Below, piece after piece: positions 1-6,166 of a stretch of 25,340 bases of DNA. Each line of letters begins with the position of its first letter. Position 1 is the stretch's first letter. Below the pieces are notes generated by a model that did no database searches, was not told the origin of the DNA, and worked only from the letters and a program-made list of their open reading frames with translations. This stretch comes from a virus. Where the stretch lies: IMG/VR virus record IMGVR_UViG_3300025585_000152, positions 1-25,340 of that record. One strand, 5' to 3'. Made by a program: the position numbers and the translations under genes.

Positions 1-299
1 TCCACCCGTAGTTCCTGCTCATGAGGGACTGCGCCAGGAATAGCCCCCGCAAATCGCTTCAGGTAGTTCCATGCAATGTCTTTGGCCTGCGCGTAGTATG
101 GGGCGATATACGCGAAGCGGGGCTCTGGAAGCTGGCAGCGTAAGGCCGCGTCGAGCAGATCGTTCACGCAGGCGACCGTCTTGCCCGCACGACGATGGGC
201 CACGATGACCGCCCACCGCTGCTTGCCCAACCGCATATGGAACGGTTCGAACTGAGGCCGGGCAATGTAGCCGGTATCAATCGCCTGATCGTCGGACAC
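1..299 (-). CDS. terL: Terminase large subunit, N-terminal part (runs off left edge)
   Basis: This is the ATP-driven motor of phage DNA packaging. The minus-strand frame opens with a GTG at 299, just inside a TGA at 305-303, and stays open to the window edge, giving about 99 residues. Visible are the lead-in YIARPQFEPFHMR (residues 11-23), the stretch QRWAVIVAHRRAGKT carrying the Walker A-type P-loop AHRRAGKT (34-41), and a PRFAYIAPYYAQAKDIAW-type segment, all typical of the N-terminal ATPase domain of large terminases. The C-terminal nuclease domain lies outside the window. The start overlaps the end of terS by 23 bases, so the two subunits are probably translationally coupled. Confidence 0.9.
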   Translation of the reverse strand, partial: MSDDQAIDTGYIARPQFEPFHMRLGKQRWAVIVAHRRAGKTVACVNDLLDAALRCQLPEPRFAYIAPYYAQAKDIAWNYLKRFAGAIPGAVPHEQELRV

Positions 300-528
300 C
301 AGTCACCACCGTCAATGGAATGGACCCGCCCTCGCCTGCGCCTTGCAATTCAATGGCTTGAAGGTCGGGCAAGGCTTTTTTCAGCAGGATTTGAGCGGCT
401 TGGATTTGGGACGGTTGCATTTCCACTTCGCCAAGCACATGACTTTGCAAGCGGTTAAGCAACTGACTCACCTGAATTTTCAGGCGGGTTTCGTCGTCGT
501 GCCTGATCTTCCTGATACGCGCTGCCAT
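277..528 (-). CDS. terS: Terminase small subunit-like protein
   Basis: An 83-aa protein directly upstream of and overlapping terL. It begins MAARIRKIRHDDETR and contains SQLLNRLQSHVLGEVEM and QAAQILLKKALPDLQ, a pattern I recognise from short phage DNA-packaging small subunits that bind the packaging site and recruit the large subunit. The start shares one base with the stop of the upstream winged-helix gene (TAATG), which supports coupling. The C-terminal tail (after about residue 60) is low in conserved features. The identification rests on family resemblance plus position; the main alternative would be another small DNA-binding packaging protein. Confidence 0.75.
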   Translation of the reverse strand: MAARIRKIRHDDETRLKIQVSQLLNRLQSHVLGEVEMQPSQIQAAQILLKKALPDLQAIELQGAGEGGSIPLTVVTGVRRSGD

Positions 529-809
529 TACAGTTCACCACTCACAATTGTAATTGTCCTTCGGTTCCTCCCAATCCGCTCAACCTTGATTTTCCCCATG
601 AACTCCAAAGCCTGGACCATGACGGAACCGGCTTCAGGCTTCTTGGATCGAAGCCCCCGCATTCTATCATGGGGCTGGAACTTTTGTGTTCCCATTCCAA
701 TCCATAGGGCAATCTCCCTGTTGGTTGGGCAGCGCCAGCCCTTCTGAGCGTGAAGACGCAGCAATTGCATCGTGCGCTCCAGGCGCTCAGAAGTTATGGC
801 TACGGTCAC
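528..809 (-). CDS. Small winged-helix (LexA-type HTH) DNA-binding protein
   Basis: A 93-aa product. I chose the GTG at 809 because the upstream gene stops with TAA at 825-823, followed by a CGGAG ribosome-binding site 7 bases before this GTG. Longer versions of the frame would run deep into the upstream gene. The sequence LERTMQLLRLHAQ then CPTNREIALWIGM looks like the helix-turn-helix of LexA-like winged helices (the PTRAEIAxxLGF pattern), and KIKVERIGRNRRTITI resembles the following wing. It sits immediately before terS, so it may be an accessory packaging or regulatory DNA-binding protein. No peptidase domain is present, so it is not a LexA repressor as such. The exact role is unknown. Confidence 0.7.
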   Translation of the reverse strand: MTVAITSERLERTMQLLRLHAQKGWRCPTNREIALWIGMGTQKFQPHDRMRGLRSKKPEAGSVMVQALEFMGKIKVERIGRNRRTITIVSGEL

Positions 810-822
810 AATGATGCTCCGG

Positions 823-1701
823 TTAATTGCCAACAACGGTTGGGAACTCTTCATCCGCAACTCGCCATACGAGCTTCTGCATGGGGCGGTCTTCACGCCA
901 TGAGTTGAAAGCCTTGATGAAGATTGCAGCAACCTCCACACCGTCGCCCTGCCTTGCACTGCCACGGATGAGCCTGTTACGGAGCAGCAGCAATGAACTG
1001 TCTTTCACAAGCCCGATGCCTGAACACACGTTGTCAATGAACGTGTTGACGCCCTGCCCGTTAGCGTACTTGATGATGAAAATAGCGGCGGCAACACCGC
1101 CCGGACTTGTCGTCCTGCCGAGTGCGCCCTTGATTTGGTTAGACTGTTTGACGCAATCAGCAACACCCGGATTGCGCTTGAAGTATTCAACAACGTCGTG
1201 CCGTGAGACTGACAAACTGCTTGCCATCCTGAACCCGGCCTCAATTGCCATCAGTGTGCGCACTGCCGATGTGACAACAGCCCCATCCTTGACTCCAGCC
1301 ATGGAGAGCAATTGGCCCGTTGTGCGACTGTAGCCTGTGTCGATTCGGTCGAATGCTTCGGGGTCGATGCCGAATGCTACGTCCATTCTAACTGGCGTTT
1401 TGCTTTGCAGGACAGCAAGCAGCCTGTGCTGCCCGTCCAGCAGCCGCCCGTTTGTGTCAAACTTGATGGTGTCGCCGGTATCAATCCACTGCCCTGTCGC
1501 CATAGCTCGTGACAAAAGCGTCACATGCTGGTGCCTTGGGTTGCGGTTGCCCTCATTGCGCTTGAGCATTTCAGCCGCGACTTCAGGCGTAATGGTTGCC
1601 GCCTGGACGTGAGTGCGCTGCTGGCTTCCGAAGTTTGACACGTAGTTTTCGAACCACGCGTGGTTCTTGAAGTGTGCACTCTGTGTTGCATTCATAGTCA
1701 T
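823..1701 (-). CDS. DGQHR-motif (ParB/sulfiredoxin-like fold) phage protein
   Basis: A 292-aa protein. The start is the ATG at 1701, preceded by AGGAGG and lying two bases after the TAA of the upstream gene. The centre reads TGQWIDTGDTIKFD then GRLLDGQHRLLAVLQS, followed by VAFGIDPEAFDRIDTG and RTTGQLLSMAGV. The DGQHR signature and the segment before it resemble the ParB/Srx-type domain seen in DndB-like and many phage proteins; the C-terminal 150 residues are helical and not recognised. Such proteins are common beside phage replication and packaging genes, but their biochemical role is not established. It lies between a helicase-loader-like gene and the terminase genes in one operon. I do not assign an enzymatic activity. 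Confidence 0.7.
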   Translation of the reverse strand: MTMNATQSAHFKNHAWFENYVSNFGSQQRTHVQAATITPEVAAEMLKRNEGNRNPRHQHVTLLSRAMATGQWIDTGDTIKFDTNGRLLDGQHRLLAVLQSKTPVRMDVAFGIDPEAFDRIDTGYSRTTGQLLSMAGVKDGAVVTSAVRTLMAIEAGFRMASSLSVSRHDVVEYFKRNPGVADCVKQSNQIKGALGRTTSPGGVAAAIFIIKYANGQGVNTFIDNVCSGIGLVKDSSLLLLRNRLIRGSARQGDGVEVAAIFIKAFNSWREDRPMQKLVWRVADEEFPTVVGN

Positions 1702-1703
1702 CG

Positions 1704-2309
1704 TTAGTCCTCCTGTTGTGATGCCGCTTCCCTGCGGCGGGTTTTGCAGTCCTGCTTTGCGCAGTCGTAACTGCATGTTGGTCGCCCCGTTGCGCGCCTG
1801 ACAGCGCAGGAGTTCATCAGGGCATAACTTACTGTTTGGTCTTTGCTGGCTTCCCTCGGCTTCGTGGGTTCGTCCAGCGGGTCGTGAAACTCGGGGACTT
1901 CAGCCCGCGCCTGCTGCTTCCAGCGGAGGGATTGAGCCGCCCTGTAGGCGATCTCCTCCGCTTCGGTCCTGCCTTCACGGGCGAAGGTGTTTGGTTCTGC
2001 CCGATGACGCGGGAGGCCCGGAGCCGGTGCCGCTTCGCGCAGGATGTCCACGAGGTTCGCAATGGTCGGCCACCACGTCGAGCGGCGGATGTGTTCGCTA
2101 AGCGCATTGTGCAACCGGTCGGCGGGGTAAGCCCCCAGCGTCGCGTGCCATTCAGCCACCATCAGGCGCATGTCAACGCCCCGGCGCTCGCCGTAATTCG
2201 CAAGGCAGCGGGCGATGAGTTTGGCCGCGTCATCCGTTGATGACCTGACCGGAACGGACAATGTCGGCAAGCTGTTCGAGTTGTGACTTTGCGCCAATTC
2301 TTGAGCCAT
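1704..2309 (-). CDS. Putative replicative helicase loader (G39P/P-like)
   Basis: About 201 aa. The preferred start is the ATG at 2309, with GGGAG just upstream; an in-frame ATG at 2336 is possible. Both overlap the 3' end of the O-like gene by 80 or more bases. The N-terminal third contains DDAAKLIARCLANYG, then WHATLGAYPADRLHNALSE and STWWPTIANLVDILRE. The pattern of a helix, then YPxxxxxxAL, then FPTIAxL, is that of helicase-loader domains such as G39P of phage SPP1 and similar phage proteins. The C-terminal part has four cysteines (SCAV, TCSYDCAKQDC) that could form a metal site. Its position straight after an O-like initiator matches the O-P order of lambdoid phages. The function is inferred from weak similarity and context. 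Confidence 0.55.
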   Translation of the reverse strand: MAQELAQSHNSNSLPTLSVPVRSSTDDAAKLIARCLANYGERRGVDMRLMVAEWHATLGAYPADRLHNALSEHIRRSTWWPTIANLVDILREAAPAPGLPRHRAEPNTFAREGRTEAEEIAYRAAQSLRWKQQARAEVPEFHDPLDEPTKPREASKDQTVSYALMNSCAVRRATGRPTCSYDCAKQDCKTRRREAASQQED

Positions 2310-3051
2310 TTCCCGCTCCCTTGAGTTGATCCACATACGGCGAGGTGGCCCAGTTCAGCCAAGCCCTGCGCCAATCTTTCATCCGCTTGCCATTTGCCGC
2401 GAAGTGGTTCGCGAACCGCTCCGCCTCCGGCTCCAGGTCGATCTGGGTCTTGCCTGCCCGCGCCCGCGCCGCCTCGGCGTCACGCACCCAATCGTCAGGG
2501 ATGACCGCATCGGGAGGCCACGAGGAACCAGCAGGGGCTTTGGAGGCGCGTTGGTGTTTCTCGACAACCGGTGGCGCAGGTTCGTCACCCTCGCGCGCTA
2601 CCGAACGAAGTGAGGTATCTTTCTTATCTGTATCTGTATCTGTATCTGTATCTGTACGCGTGACATTTTCGTGACCTACCGTGACGTCACGCGTGACAGC
2701 AGATTTCTGCGCTTTTTCACGCTCCCGCTGCCTTTGCTTGCGTTCTCGCGCGGTCGGGTCTGCGTCACTTGCGTGCTGATGATCGCCCCAATCATGCAGA
2801 CGGTACGTCGTGACGCCATCGTGACTGTCACGCGTGACAAGTCCGGCTGTCACGAGGCGTGACATAAGCCCAATCACCTCCGTCTCGGAAACACGAGCAG
2901 CCCACGCCACGTCTTCTTCACTGGGAAGGGTGCCATCATCATCGCTCAGCATCAGCAGGGAGGCCCAGAAGCCGCGCTCCTCAAGCGTAAGCCTGCCCAC
3001 CTTCGGCTTCAGAATTGCGTCGCGGTACAGGCGGACCCATGGCTTTGCCAT
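2230..3051 (-). CDS. Phage replication protein O-like (winged-helix initiator)
   Basis: A 273-aa protein starting at the ATG 3051, immediately after the TGA of the previous gene. Residues 1-90 (RLYRDAILKPKVGRLTLEERGFWASL ... EVIGLMSRLVTAGLVTR ... TTYRLHDWGDHQ) have the layout of the winged-helix DNA-binding domain of phage O-like and DnaD-like replication proteins. Then come a charged linker, VTRDVT repeats, a (TD)5 run at residues 133-142, and a C-terminal module (WPPDAVIPDDWV ... EAERFANHFAANGKRMKDWRRAWLNWA) that is common at the end of such proteins. The coding DNA holds a cluster of GTGAC/GTCAC repeats, described separately as a candidate origin, as in phage lambda, where ori lies inside O. 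A helicase-loader-like gene follows. Confidence 0.75.
   Translation of the reverse strand: MAKPWVRLYRDAILKPKVGRLTLEERGFWASLLMLSDDDGTLPSEEDVAWAARVSETEVIGLMSRLVTAGLVTRDSHDGVTTYRLHDWGDHQHASDADPTARERKQRQREREKAQKSAVTRDVTVGHENVTRTDTDTDTDTDKKDTSLRSVAREGDEPAPPVVEKHQRASKAPAGSSWPPDAVIPDDWVRDAEAARARAGKTQIDLEPEAERFANHFAANGKRMKDWRRAWLNWATSPYVDQLKGAGNGSRIGAKSQLEQLADIVRSGQVING
2625..2654. repeat. Five tandem copies of TATCTG
   Basis: Five perfect head-to-tail hexamers, read in the O-like gene (minus strand) as alternating Thr-Asp codons (residues 133-142). The tract is richer in A+T than its surroundings and borders the GTGAC cluster, so it may be part of an unwinding region. It could equally be a slippage-prone linker; TD runs are frequent in phage replication proteins. 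Confidence 0.85.
2660..2863. other. Candidate replication origin: GTGAC/GTCAC repeat cluster
   Basis: Within 204 bases of the O-like gene I count eight GTGAC (2660, 2671, 2681, 2693, 2810, 2821, 2834, 2859) and four GTCAC (2686, 2764, 2827, 2849). The palindrome GTCACGCGTGAC occurs twice, at 2686-2697 and 2827-2838. Less than one such pentamer would be expected by chance in this length. A (TATCTG)5 tract lies beside it. Iterons within an initiator gene are known from phage lambda; use as an origin here is inference. Confidence 0.5.
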
Positions 3052-3342
3052 TCACTTCACCCTTTCGATTGAGTACAGGCGACGGACGCCAGGCTGGAGC
3101 GACAGCCGGTAATCGACGCCATTGGCCCGGCAATACATCCTTGCCTTGTTGCCCGCGTAGTAGGTCAGGTCGGTCTGGATGTAGCCCACCGGATGCTTCA
3201 GGAGGCTGGACAGCCAGACATTGTTGCGCTCGCCCCTGTTGGGGGTCGGAACCGTATAGACCTTGGTTCGTTCCTCTTCGGTCGGGGACCGTCTGGGGCT
3301 TGAGCCGGGGTCGCCCATGAGGATGGGTGTGATGTCCTTCAT
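3052..3342 (-). CDS. Hypothetical small protein
   Basis: A 96-aa protein if started at ATG 3342, which overlaps the rusA stop by four bases (ATGA). A GTG at 3348 with GAGGTGAG about five bases upstream is an equally possible start. Residues cover PTEEERTKVYTVPTPNRGERNNVWLS and a basic C-terminal part (YYAGNKARMYCRANGVDYRLS). I recognise no family. There is no membrane segment or signal peptide. It lies between rusA and the O-like initiator with no spacing, so it probably belongs to the replication/recombination set. Confidence 0.65.
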   Translation of the reverse strand: MKDITPILMGDPGSSPRRSPTEEERTKVYTVPTPNRGERNNVWLSSLLKHPVGYIQTDLTYYAGNKARMYCRANGVDYRLSLQPGVRRLYSIERVK

Positions 3343-3707
3343 GTGCACGTTCTCACCTCGACGCGGACTTCACGTCCGTTCAGGGATGGCATGTCTGTTT
3401 CAAACGCCCAACGGACATGAAGCTGGTGCACAAGGTTGTCATTCTCCAGCAGGTTGCCCGCCTGAAGCGCGTCAAGGACCGGCTTGATACAGTTGTCCAA
3501 GTCCCTAAGTTTGTGGACCCGCTTCATGATGAGGACGATCTCGACCGGCGCGGTGAACGTCTGCCCCTTCCTTGAGGCGAGGACTTCCATGCAAGCCGAT
3601 GTTTTCCACGCCTTGTATTCAGCACTTGGGTGCATTCCATAGATGCCCTTGCGCCACATCTTGTTGGCGCTTGGGGGCGTGTCGAGGAGGACAGAAGCGA
3701 AGGTCAT
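3339..3707 (-). CDS. rusA: RusA-family Holliday junction resolvase
   Basis: A 122-aa endonuclease that resolves four-way DNA junctions arising in phage replication and recombination. The start ATG 3707 overlaps the upstream stop (ATGA). Diagnostic features are the N-terminal PPSANKMW (residues 11-18) and the motif RDLDNCIKPVLDALQ followed by LLENDNLVHQL. The acidic residues D69, D71 and D90 and lysine K75 line up with the catalytic D70, D72, D91 and K76 of E. coli RusA. The length matches the family (about 120 aa). It lies between the DnaA-domain/HNH gene and the O-like initiator. The identification is strong. Confidence 0.93.
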   Translation of the reverse strand: MTFASVLLDTPPSANKMWRKGIYGMHPSAEYKAWKTSACMEVLASRKGQTFTAPVEIVLIMKRVHKLRDLDNCIKPVLDALQAGNLLENDNLVHQLHVRWAFETDMPSLNGREVRVEVRTCT

Positions 3708-4564
3708 TCGGCTGCCATCCCGAACTGCTGTTGCTCAGGCTTGTGCTGCTTCTTGAGCACGATGTTGTTGACTTGTGCCTGGCTGATGCCGTGCTGCCGG
3801 GCCAACTGGTATTGCGTGGCGAGCCCTGCCGCGTAGTCCTGCCTGATTTGGTCGATAACTGATTGGCTGGTAATCTTGGCGTTGCCATTCCTGACCCCGC
3901 GCATGGTCATGCCGTGCCAATCACGGTCTGCCGCATTCCCCTTGGCGGTGTCGTATCGCAGGTTGCTGATATTGTTGTTCAACCTGTTTCCATCGGCGTG
4001 ACAAATCTGCATTCCACGCGGTCGTGGTCCCGCAAACGCCTCCATCACAATGCGATGAACGGGCCAGTAGACGGCCCGCCCATTCGGTGAGTTCTGAAAT
4101 GTGATGTAGAAATAGCCGTTGCCGCCAATAACCGGCTGACGGATGCGGCCGCTTGCGTCAAACCTGACAAGCCCGTTGTTTGACACGCTGTATTTTGGCT
4201 GGCCCTCTACCTGCCGCCACTCGGACTGCCCTTCGGCGATCAGCTTGGCTCGTGAGGCTGACGCGATTGCCCGAGCGTTTTCCGCTGTCAGATTCGCCTT
4301 CTTCGTTACGACTGAGCCAGCCTTGGCGTGATGCATACAGGTGCTGTGATCTAGCCCAAAGAAGCGCCCTAGCCGTGGGTAGGACCAACCCATAACGTGA
4401 CGAATGCGCCAGATGCAGTCGCCACGAACCCGAGACACCCAGTGGTCACGGTTGTCGGACATGACCTGCTCAATGGTGATGGGTGAACCCATAGCGTAGT
4501 GCCACCACACGACTTCGCGGCAGAGGTCCAAGGCTTTCTCGCGCGGGGTTCGAATGTCGCTCAT
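3704..4564 (-). CDS. DnaA domain IV-like / HNH homing endonuclease fusion
   Basis: A 286-aa protein starting at ATG 4564, which overlaps the previous stop by four bases. Residues about 31-90 (IEQVMSDNRDHWVSRVRG ... YPRLGRFFGLDHSTCMHHAKA) resemble the DnaA C-terminal DNA-binding domain, with GLDHSTCMHHAKA at 70-82 matching the DnaA signature (GxDHSTVxxA). Residues 114-160 (EWRQVEGQPKYSVSNNGLVR) look like NUMOD4. Residues 168-215 (PVHRIVMEAFAGPRP ... ICHADGNRLNNNISNLRYDT) form an HNH_3 core. Residues 232-270 form a helix-turn-helix resembling the modules at the end of homing endonucleases. There is no AAA+ domain. The two halves are in one frame with no stop. It may be a standalone DnaA-IV gene invaded by an HNH gene. 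Confidence 0.85.
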   Translation of the reverse strand: MSDIRTPREKALDLCREVVWWHYAMGSPITIEQVMSDNRDHWVSRVRGDCIWRIRHVMGWSYPRLGRFFGLDHSTCMHHAKAGSVVTKKANLTAENARAIASASRAKLIAEGQSEWRQVEGQPKYSVSNNGLVRFDASGRIRQPVIGGNGYFYITFQNSPNGRAVYWPVHRIVMEAFAGPRPRGMQICHADGNRLNNNISNLRYDTAKGNAADRDWHGMTMRGVRNGNAKITSQSVIDQIRQDYAAGLATQYQLARQHGISQAQVNNIVLKKQHKPEQQQFGMAAE

Positions 4565-4800
4565 GCCCACACCGCTGCGCTGATGGCCCCGCCGAAGAAG
4601 AAAAAGACGGCGAGGCATTGCCACCAAATGATTAACGCCTCGTCCCAATCATCATCCGTGAACGTGTCGAATTTACCAAGAATGAACGCTGATCGGAATG
4701 GTGCGTTCCCTGCTTTCAGGACAGACGCAATATTATTGCGCACGCTTTGCTGCACCGCATCAATGTGAAGCTGTCCCAGATTATAAACGATGTTCCCCAT
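4561..4800 (-). CDS. Small protein with C-terminal membrane segment
   Basis: A 79-aa protein with ATG at 4800, GAGG six bases upstream. The first 55 residues are soluble and contain an acidic patch (DTFTDDDWDEA); residues about 57-78 (IIWWQCLAVFFFFGGAISAAVWA) form a clear hydrophobic segment ending at the C-terminus, as in tail-anchored proteins. It overlaps the end of the HTH regulator by 20 bases and the start of the DnaA/HNH gene by four. No family is recognised and the function is unknown. Confidence 0.65.
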   Translation of the reverse strand: MGNIVYNLGQLHIDAVQQSVRNNIASVLKAGNAPFRSAFILGKFDTFTDDDWDEALIIWWQCLAVFFFFGGAISAAVWA

Positions 4801-5005
4801 TCTTCGCCTCTATGCAGGTCTGCATGATGTCCGAAGCGGTGACTTGCCTGCGTGTCATCCGTTCGATTTCCGCCATCAATTCAGCCGACGGCCACTGCTG
4901 GCCCAGCTCAATGCGGCAGACGTTAGCAATTGAAGTCCCCAGCATCCTGGCTACCTCAAACTGCGCCAATTGGCGGGCTTTCCGCCATTTCCTGAGTTTG
5001 CTCAT
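4781..5005 (-). CDS. Cro/CI-type helix-turn-helix regulator
   Basis: A 74-aa protein, first gene of the leftward operon. It has MSKLRKWRKARQLAQFEVARMLGTSIANVCRIELGQQWPS, a typical HTH_3 (Cro/C1) domain with the recognition-helix region GTSIANVCRIE, then AELMAEIERMTRRQVTASDI, which is like the helices that follow the fold in Cro-like proteins. It stands at the divergent promoter region, so it may repress its own or the rightward promoter. A possible -10 element lies so close to the ATG that the transcript could be nearly leaderless. There is no dimerisation or peptidase domain, so it is closer to Cro than to CI in build. Confidence 0.8.
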   Translation of the reverse strand: MSKLRKWRKARQLAQFEVARMLGTSIANVCRIELGQQWPSAELMAEIERMTRRQVTASDIMQTCIEAKNGEHRL

Positions 5006-5010
5006 GCCTG

Positions 5011-5031
5011 ACGATTACCCTAACAAATCGT
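5011..5031. promoter_or_regulatory. Candidate operator: 6-bp inverted repeat with 9-bp spacer
   Basis: ACGATT at 5011-5016 and AATCGT at 5026-5031 form a perfect inverted repeat 21 bases long. It lies just upstream of the HTH regulator start and overlaps its putative promoter. The size suits a dimer of a small Cro-like protein. No second copy was seen in the intergenic region, so this is tentative. Confidence 0.35.
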
Positions 5032-5040
5032 TTCCGTCAA
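5012..5040 (-). promoter_or_regulatory. Possible promoter for the leftward operon
   Basis: On the minus strand TTGACG (5040-5035) is followed after 17 bases by TAATCG (5017-5012). The -35 is good and the -10 poor. Transcription would begin at or near the ATG at 5005, implying a leaderless or very short leader. The only other support is location. Confidence 0.35.
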
Positions 5041-5064
5041 TTGAAAAATAATGCCGGGTGGCTA

Positions 5065-5092
5065 TTGACTTCGGTTTCGTTCGGCGTAATGT
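5065..5092 (+). promoter_or_regulatory. Probable promoter of the rightward early operon
   Basis: TTGACT at 5065-5070 is followed after 16 bases by TAATGT at 5087-5092, about 30 bases before the first plus-strand start at 5123. This fits a sigma-70-type early promoter back to back with the leftward one. The intergenic region 5006-5122 holds no gene. Confidence 0.5.
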
Positions 5093-5122
5093 ATTCACCA
5101 CAAACAGACGGGAGCGCAGACA

Positions 5123-5329
5123 TTGTTCAAAACCACTTACGACGCTTGGGAAGGCGACCTCGGCGATCCGGAAGGCGATTACGCTGACCGCTTCGTGCGC
5201 TCGTACCGCACCATCAAGACCCCACGCCCGACCTGCACAGAGCCGGGCTGTGACCGCCAGCAGACGGCACGCGGCCCACGCTGCATGTCCTGCTTCATGG
5301 ACTTCCTTCTTGAACAGAAGGGGGTGTGA
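5123..5329 (+). CDS. Small cysteine-rich protein, first gene of early operon
   Basis: A 68-aa protein. The start is a TTG at 5123, chosen because GGGAG at 5110-5114 lies eight bases upstream and no ATG fits. The N-terminal half is acidic (EGDLGDPEGDYADRF); the C-terminal half reads PTCTEPGCDRQQTARGPRC then MSCFMDF. The four cysteines, in a C-x4-C and C-x2-C arrangement, suggest a zinc ribbon or knuckle. The family is not recognised. It is the first product of the rightward operon. Confidence 0.6.
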   Translation: MFKTTYDAWEGDLGDPEGDYADRFVRSYRTIKTPRPTCTEPGCDRQQTARGPRCMSCFMDFLLEQKGV

Positions 5330-5332
5330 GCC

Positions 5333-5557
5333 ATGGACTCGCTCCAATCAGCCATCAACCTGCTCAACGACGAAATCACCGAAGCCCTTATCGAGCATGT
5401 CCGCCTGTCGCTGAACACGCTGGAAAACAACATGCGACTGATCGAGGGCCGCGACATGAGCCAGTACGAAGCCGCACTCCTCGCCATTGAAGACAAGGCC
5501 ATGGACTTGGTGGTGTTGGCCGGACTTGCCAAGCGCAGGAAGGAAGCCGGGCTATGA
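5333..5557 (+). CDS. Hypothetical helical protein
   Basis: A 74-aa protein with ATG at 5333, three bases after the previous stop, preceded by a GGGGGTGTGAG-type ribosome-binding region. It is almost entirely helical, with heptad-like leucines (LQSAINLLNDEITEALIEHV and AALLAIEDKAMDLVVLAGLA), and probably forms a coiled coil or helical bundle. No family is recognised. Its stop overlaps the next start (ATGA at 5554). Confidence 0.65.
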   Translation: MDSLQSAINLLNDEITEALIEHVRLSLNTLENNMRLIEGRDMSQYEAALLAIEDKAMDLVVLAGLAKRRKEAGL

Positions 5558-5727
5558 CCGTCAACGAAATCACATCCACGCTCGCTGCGCTGATTGCAGC
5601 CACCATGCTCGCCATCACATGCGGATACGCGATTGGATTTGCGGAAGGTCAGCGCCTCAGGACGACGCAGACCGAATGCCGATCGACCTACGTCTATACA
5701 ATTCCATTCAAGGGGACACTGCCATGA
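5554..5727 (+). CDS. Tiny single-pass membrane protein
   Basis: A 57-aa reading frame, coupled at both ends by ATGA overlaps (5554-5557 and 5724-5727). It starts MTVNEITSTLAALIAATMLA and continues ITCGYAIGFAEGQRLR. The hydrophobic stretch of about residues 9-29 is a likely transmembrane helix, followed by a basic and polar tail that should be cytoplasmic. The exact fit between two coupled genes supports it as real. The function is unknown. Confidence 0.6.
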   Translation: MTVNEITSTLAALIAATMLAITCGYAIGFAEGQRLRTTQTECRSTYVYTIPFKGTLP

Positions 5728-5984
5728 GGGACGCAAGTTACGAAGACATTCAGAACATCTTGCTGGAATGCAAGCGCCTCGCGTCTGATGACGTTGGCAT
5801 TTGCTGGACAAGCTACGCCAAGGGCTGGATTGCCTACGTCTCATTGGCTGACTTCCGCGCTACCGGCGAAACGCCCATGGAAGCAGCCATGAACCTGAAG
5901 GCGAAGCTGGAAGCCGTCGCATACCGCGAGCGTTACCAGTCGGACCTTCTCGCCCGAACCCTCGGACTTGAGGCAGCGCAATGA
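5724..5984 (+). CDS. Hypothetical protein
   Basis: An 86-aa protein with ATG at 5724 overlapping the preceding stop. Longer in-frame versions would overlap the two upstream genes entirely, so the coupled ATG is preferred. The middle reads VGICWTSYAKGWIAYVSLADF followed by RATGETPMEAAMNLKAKLE, suggesting a small alpha/beta protein with a helical C-terminus. No family is recognised. It is coupled to the next gene by ATGA at 5981. Confidence 0.6.
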   Translation: MRDASYEDIQNILLECKRLASDDVGICWTSYAKGWIAYVSLADFRATGETPMEAAMNLKAKLEAVAYRERYQSDLLARTLGLEAAQ

Positions 5985-6166
5985 CCCTGGACCGCTGCAT
6001 AGAGCGCGACGGGCTCGCTCGGAAAATCGTCCTCGCTTACCAGAATTCTGAAATGCGCCGCTTGGTTGCGCTTCAGGGCTTGGTGAAGTTGGGCTGGAGG
6101 GCTGAGAAGGCCATGGAAATGCTCGACACCGTCGACAAGGTGCTGAAGGGACGCGACCCGGCATGA
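5981..6166 (+). CDS. Small hypothetical helical protein
   Basis: A 61-aa protein, mostly helical and basic (LARKIVLAYQNSEMRRLVAL, then KLGWRAEKAMEMLDTVDKVL). It is coupled by ATGA overlaps to both neighbours (5981-5984 and 6163-6166). There are no motifs I recognise. Position and coupling are the main evidence that it is expressed. Confidence 0.55.
   Translation: MTLDRCIERDGLARKIVLAYQNSEMRRLVALQGLVKLGWRAEKAMEMLDTVDKVLKGRDPA

Noticed and set aside
343-747. A 134-codon plus-strand frame opposite terS and the winged-helix gene
   Set aside because: The minus-strand genes here have recognisable families, ribosome-binding sites and coupled starts; the plus frame has none of these.
2625-2654. TATCTG repeats as a CRISPR array
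   Set aside because: They are contiguous hexamers without spacers and encode Thr-Asp codons in the O-like gene.
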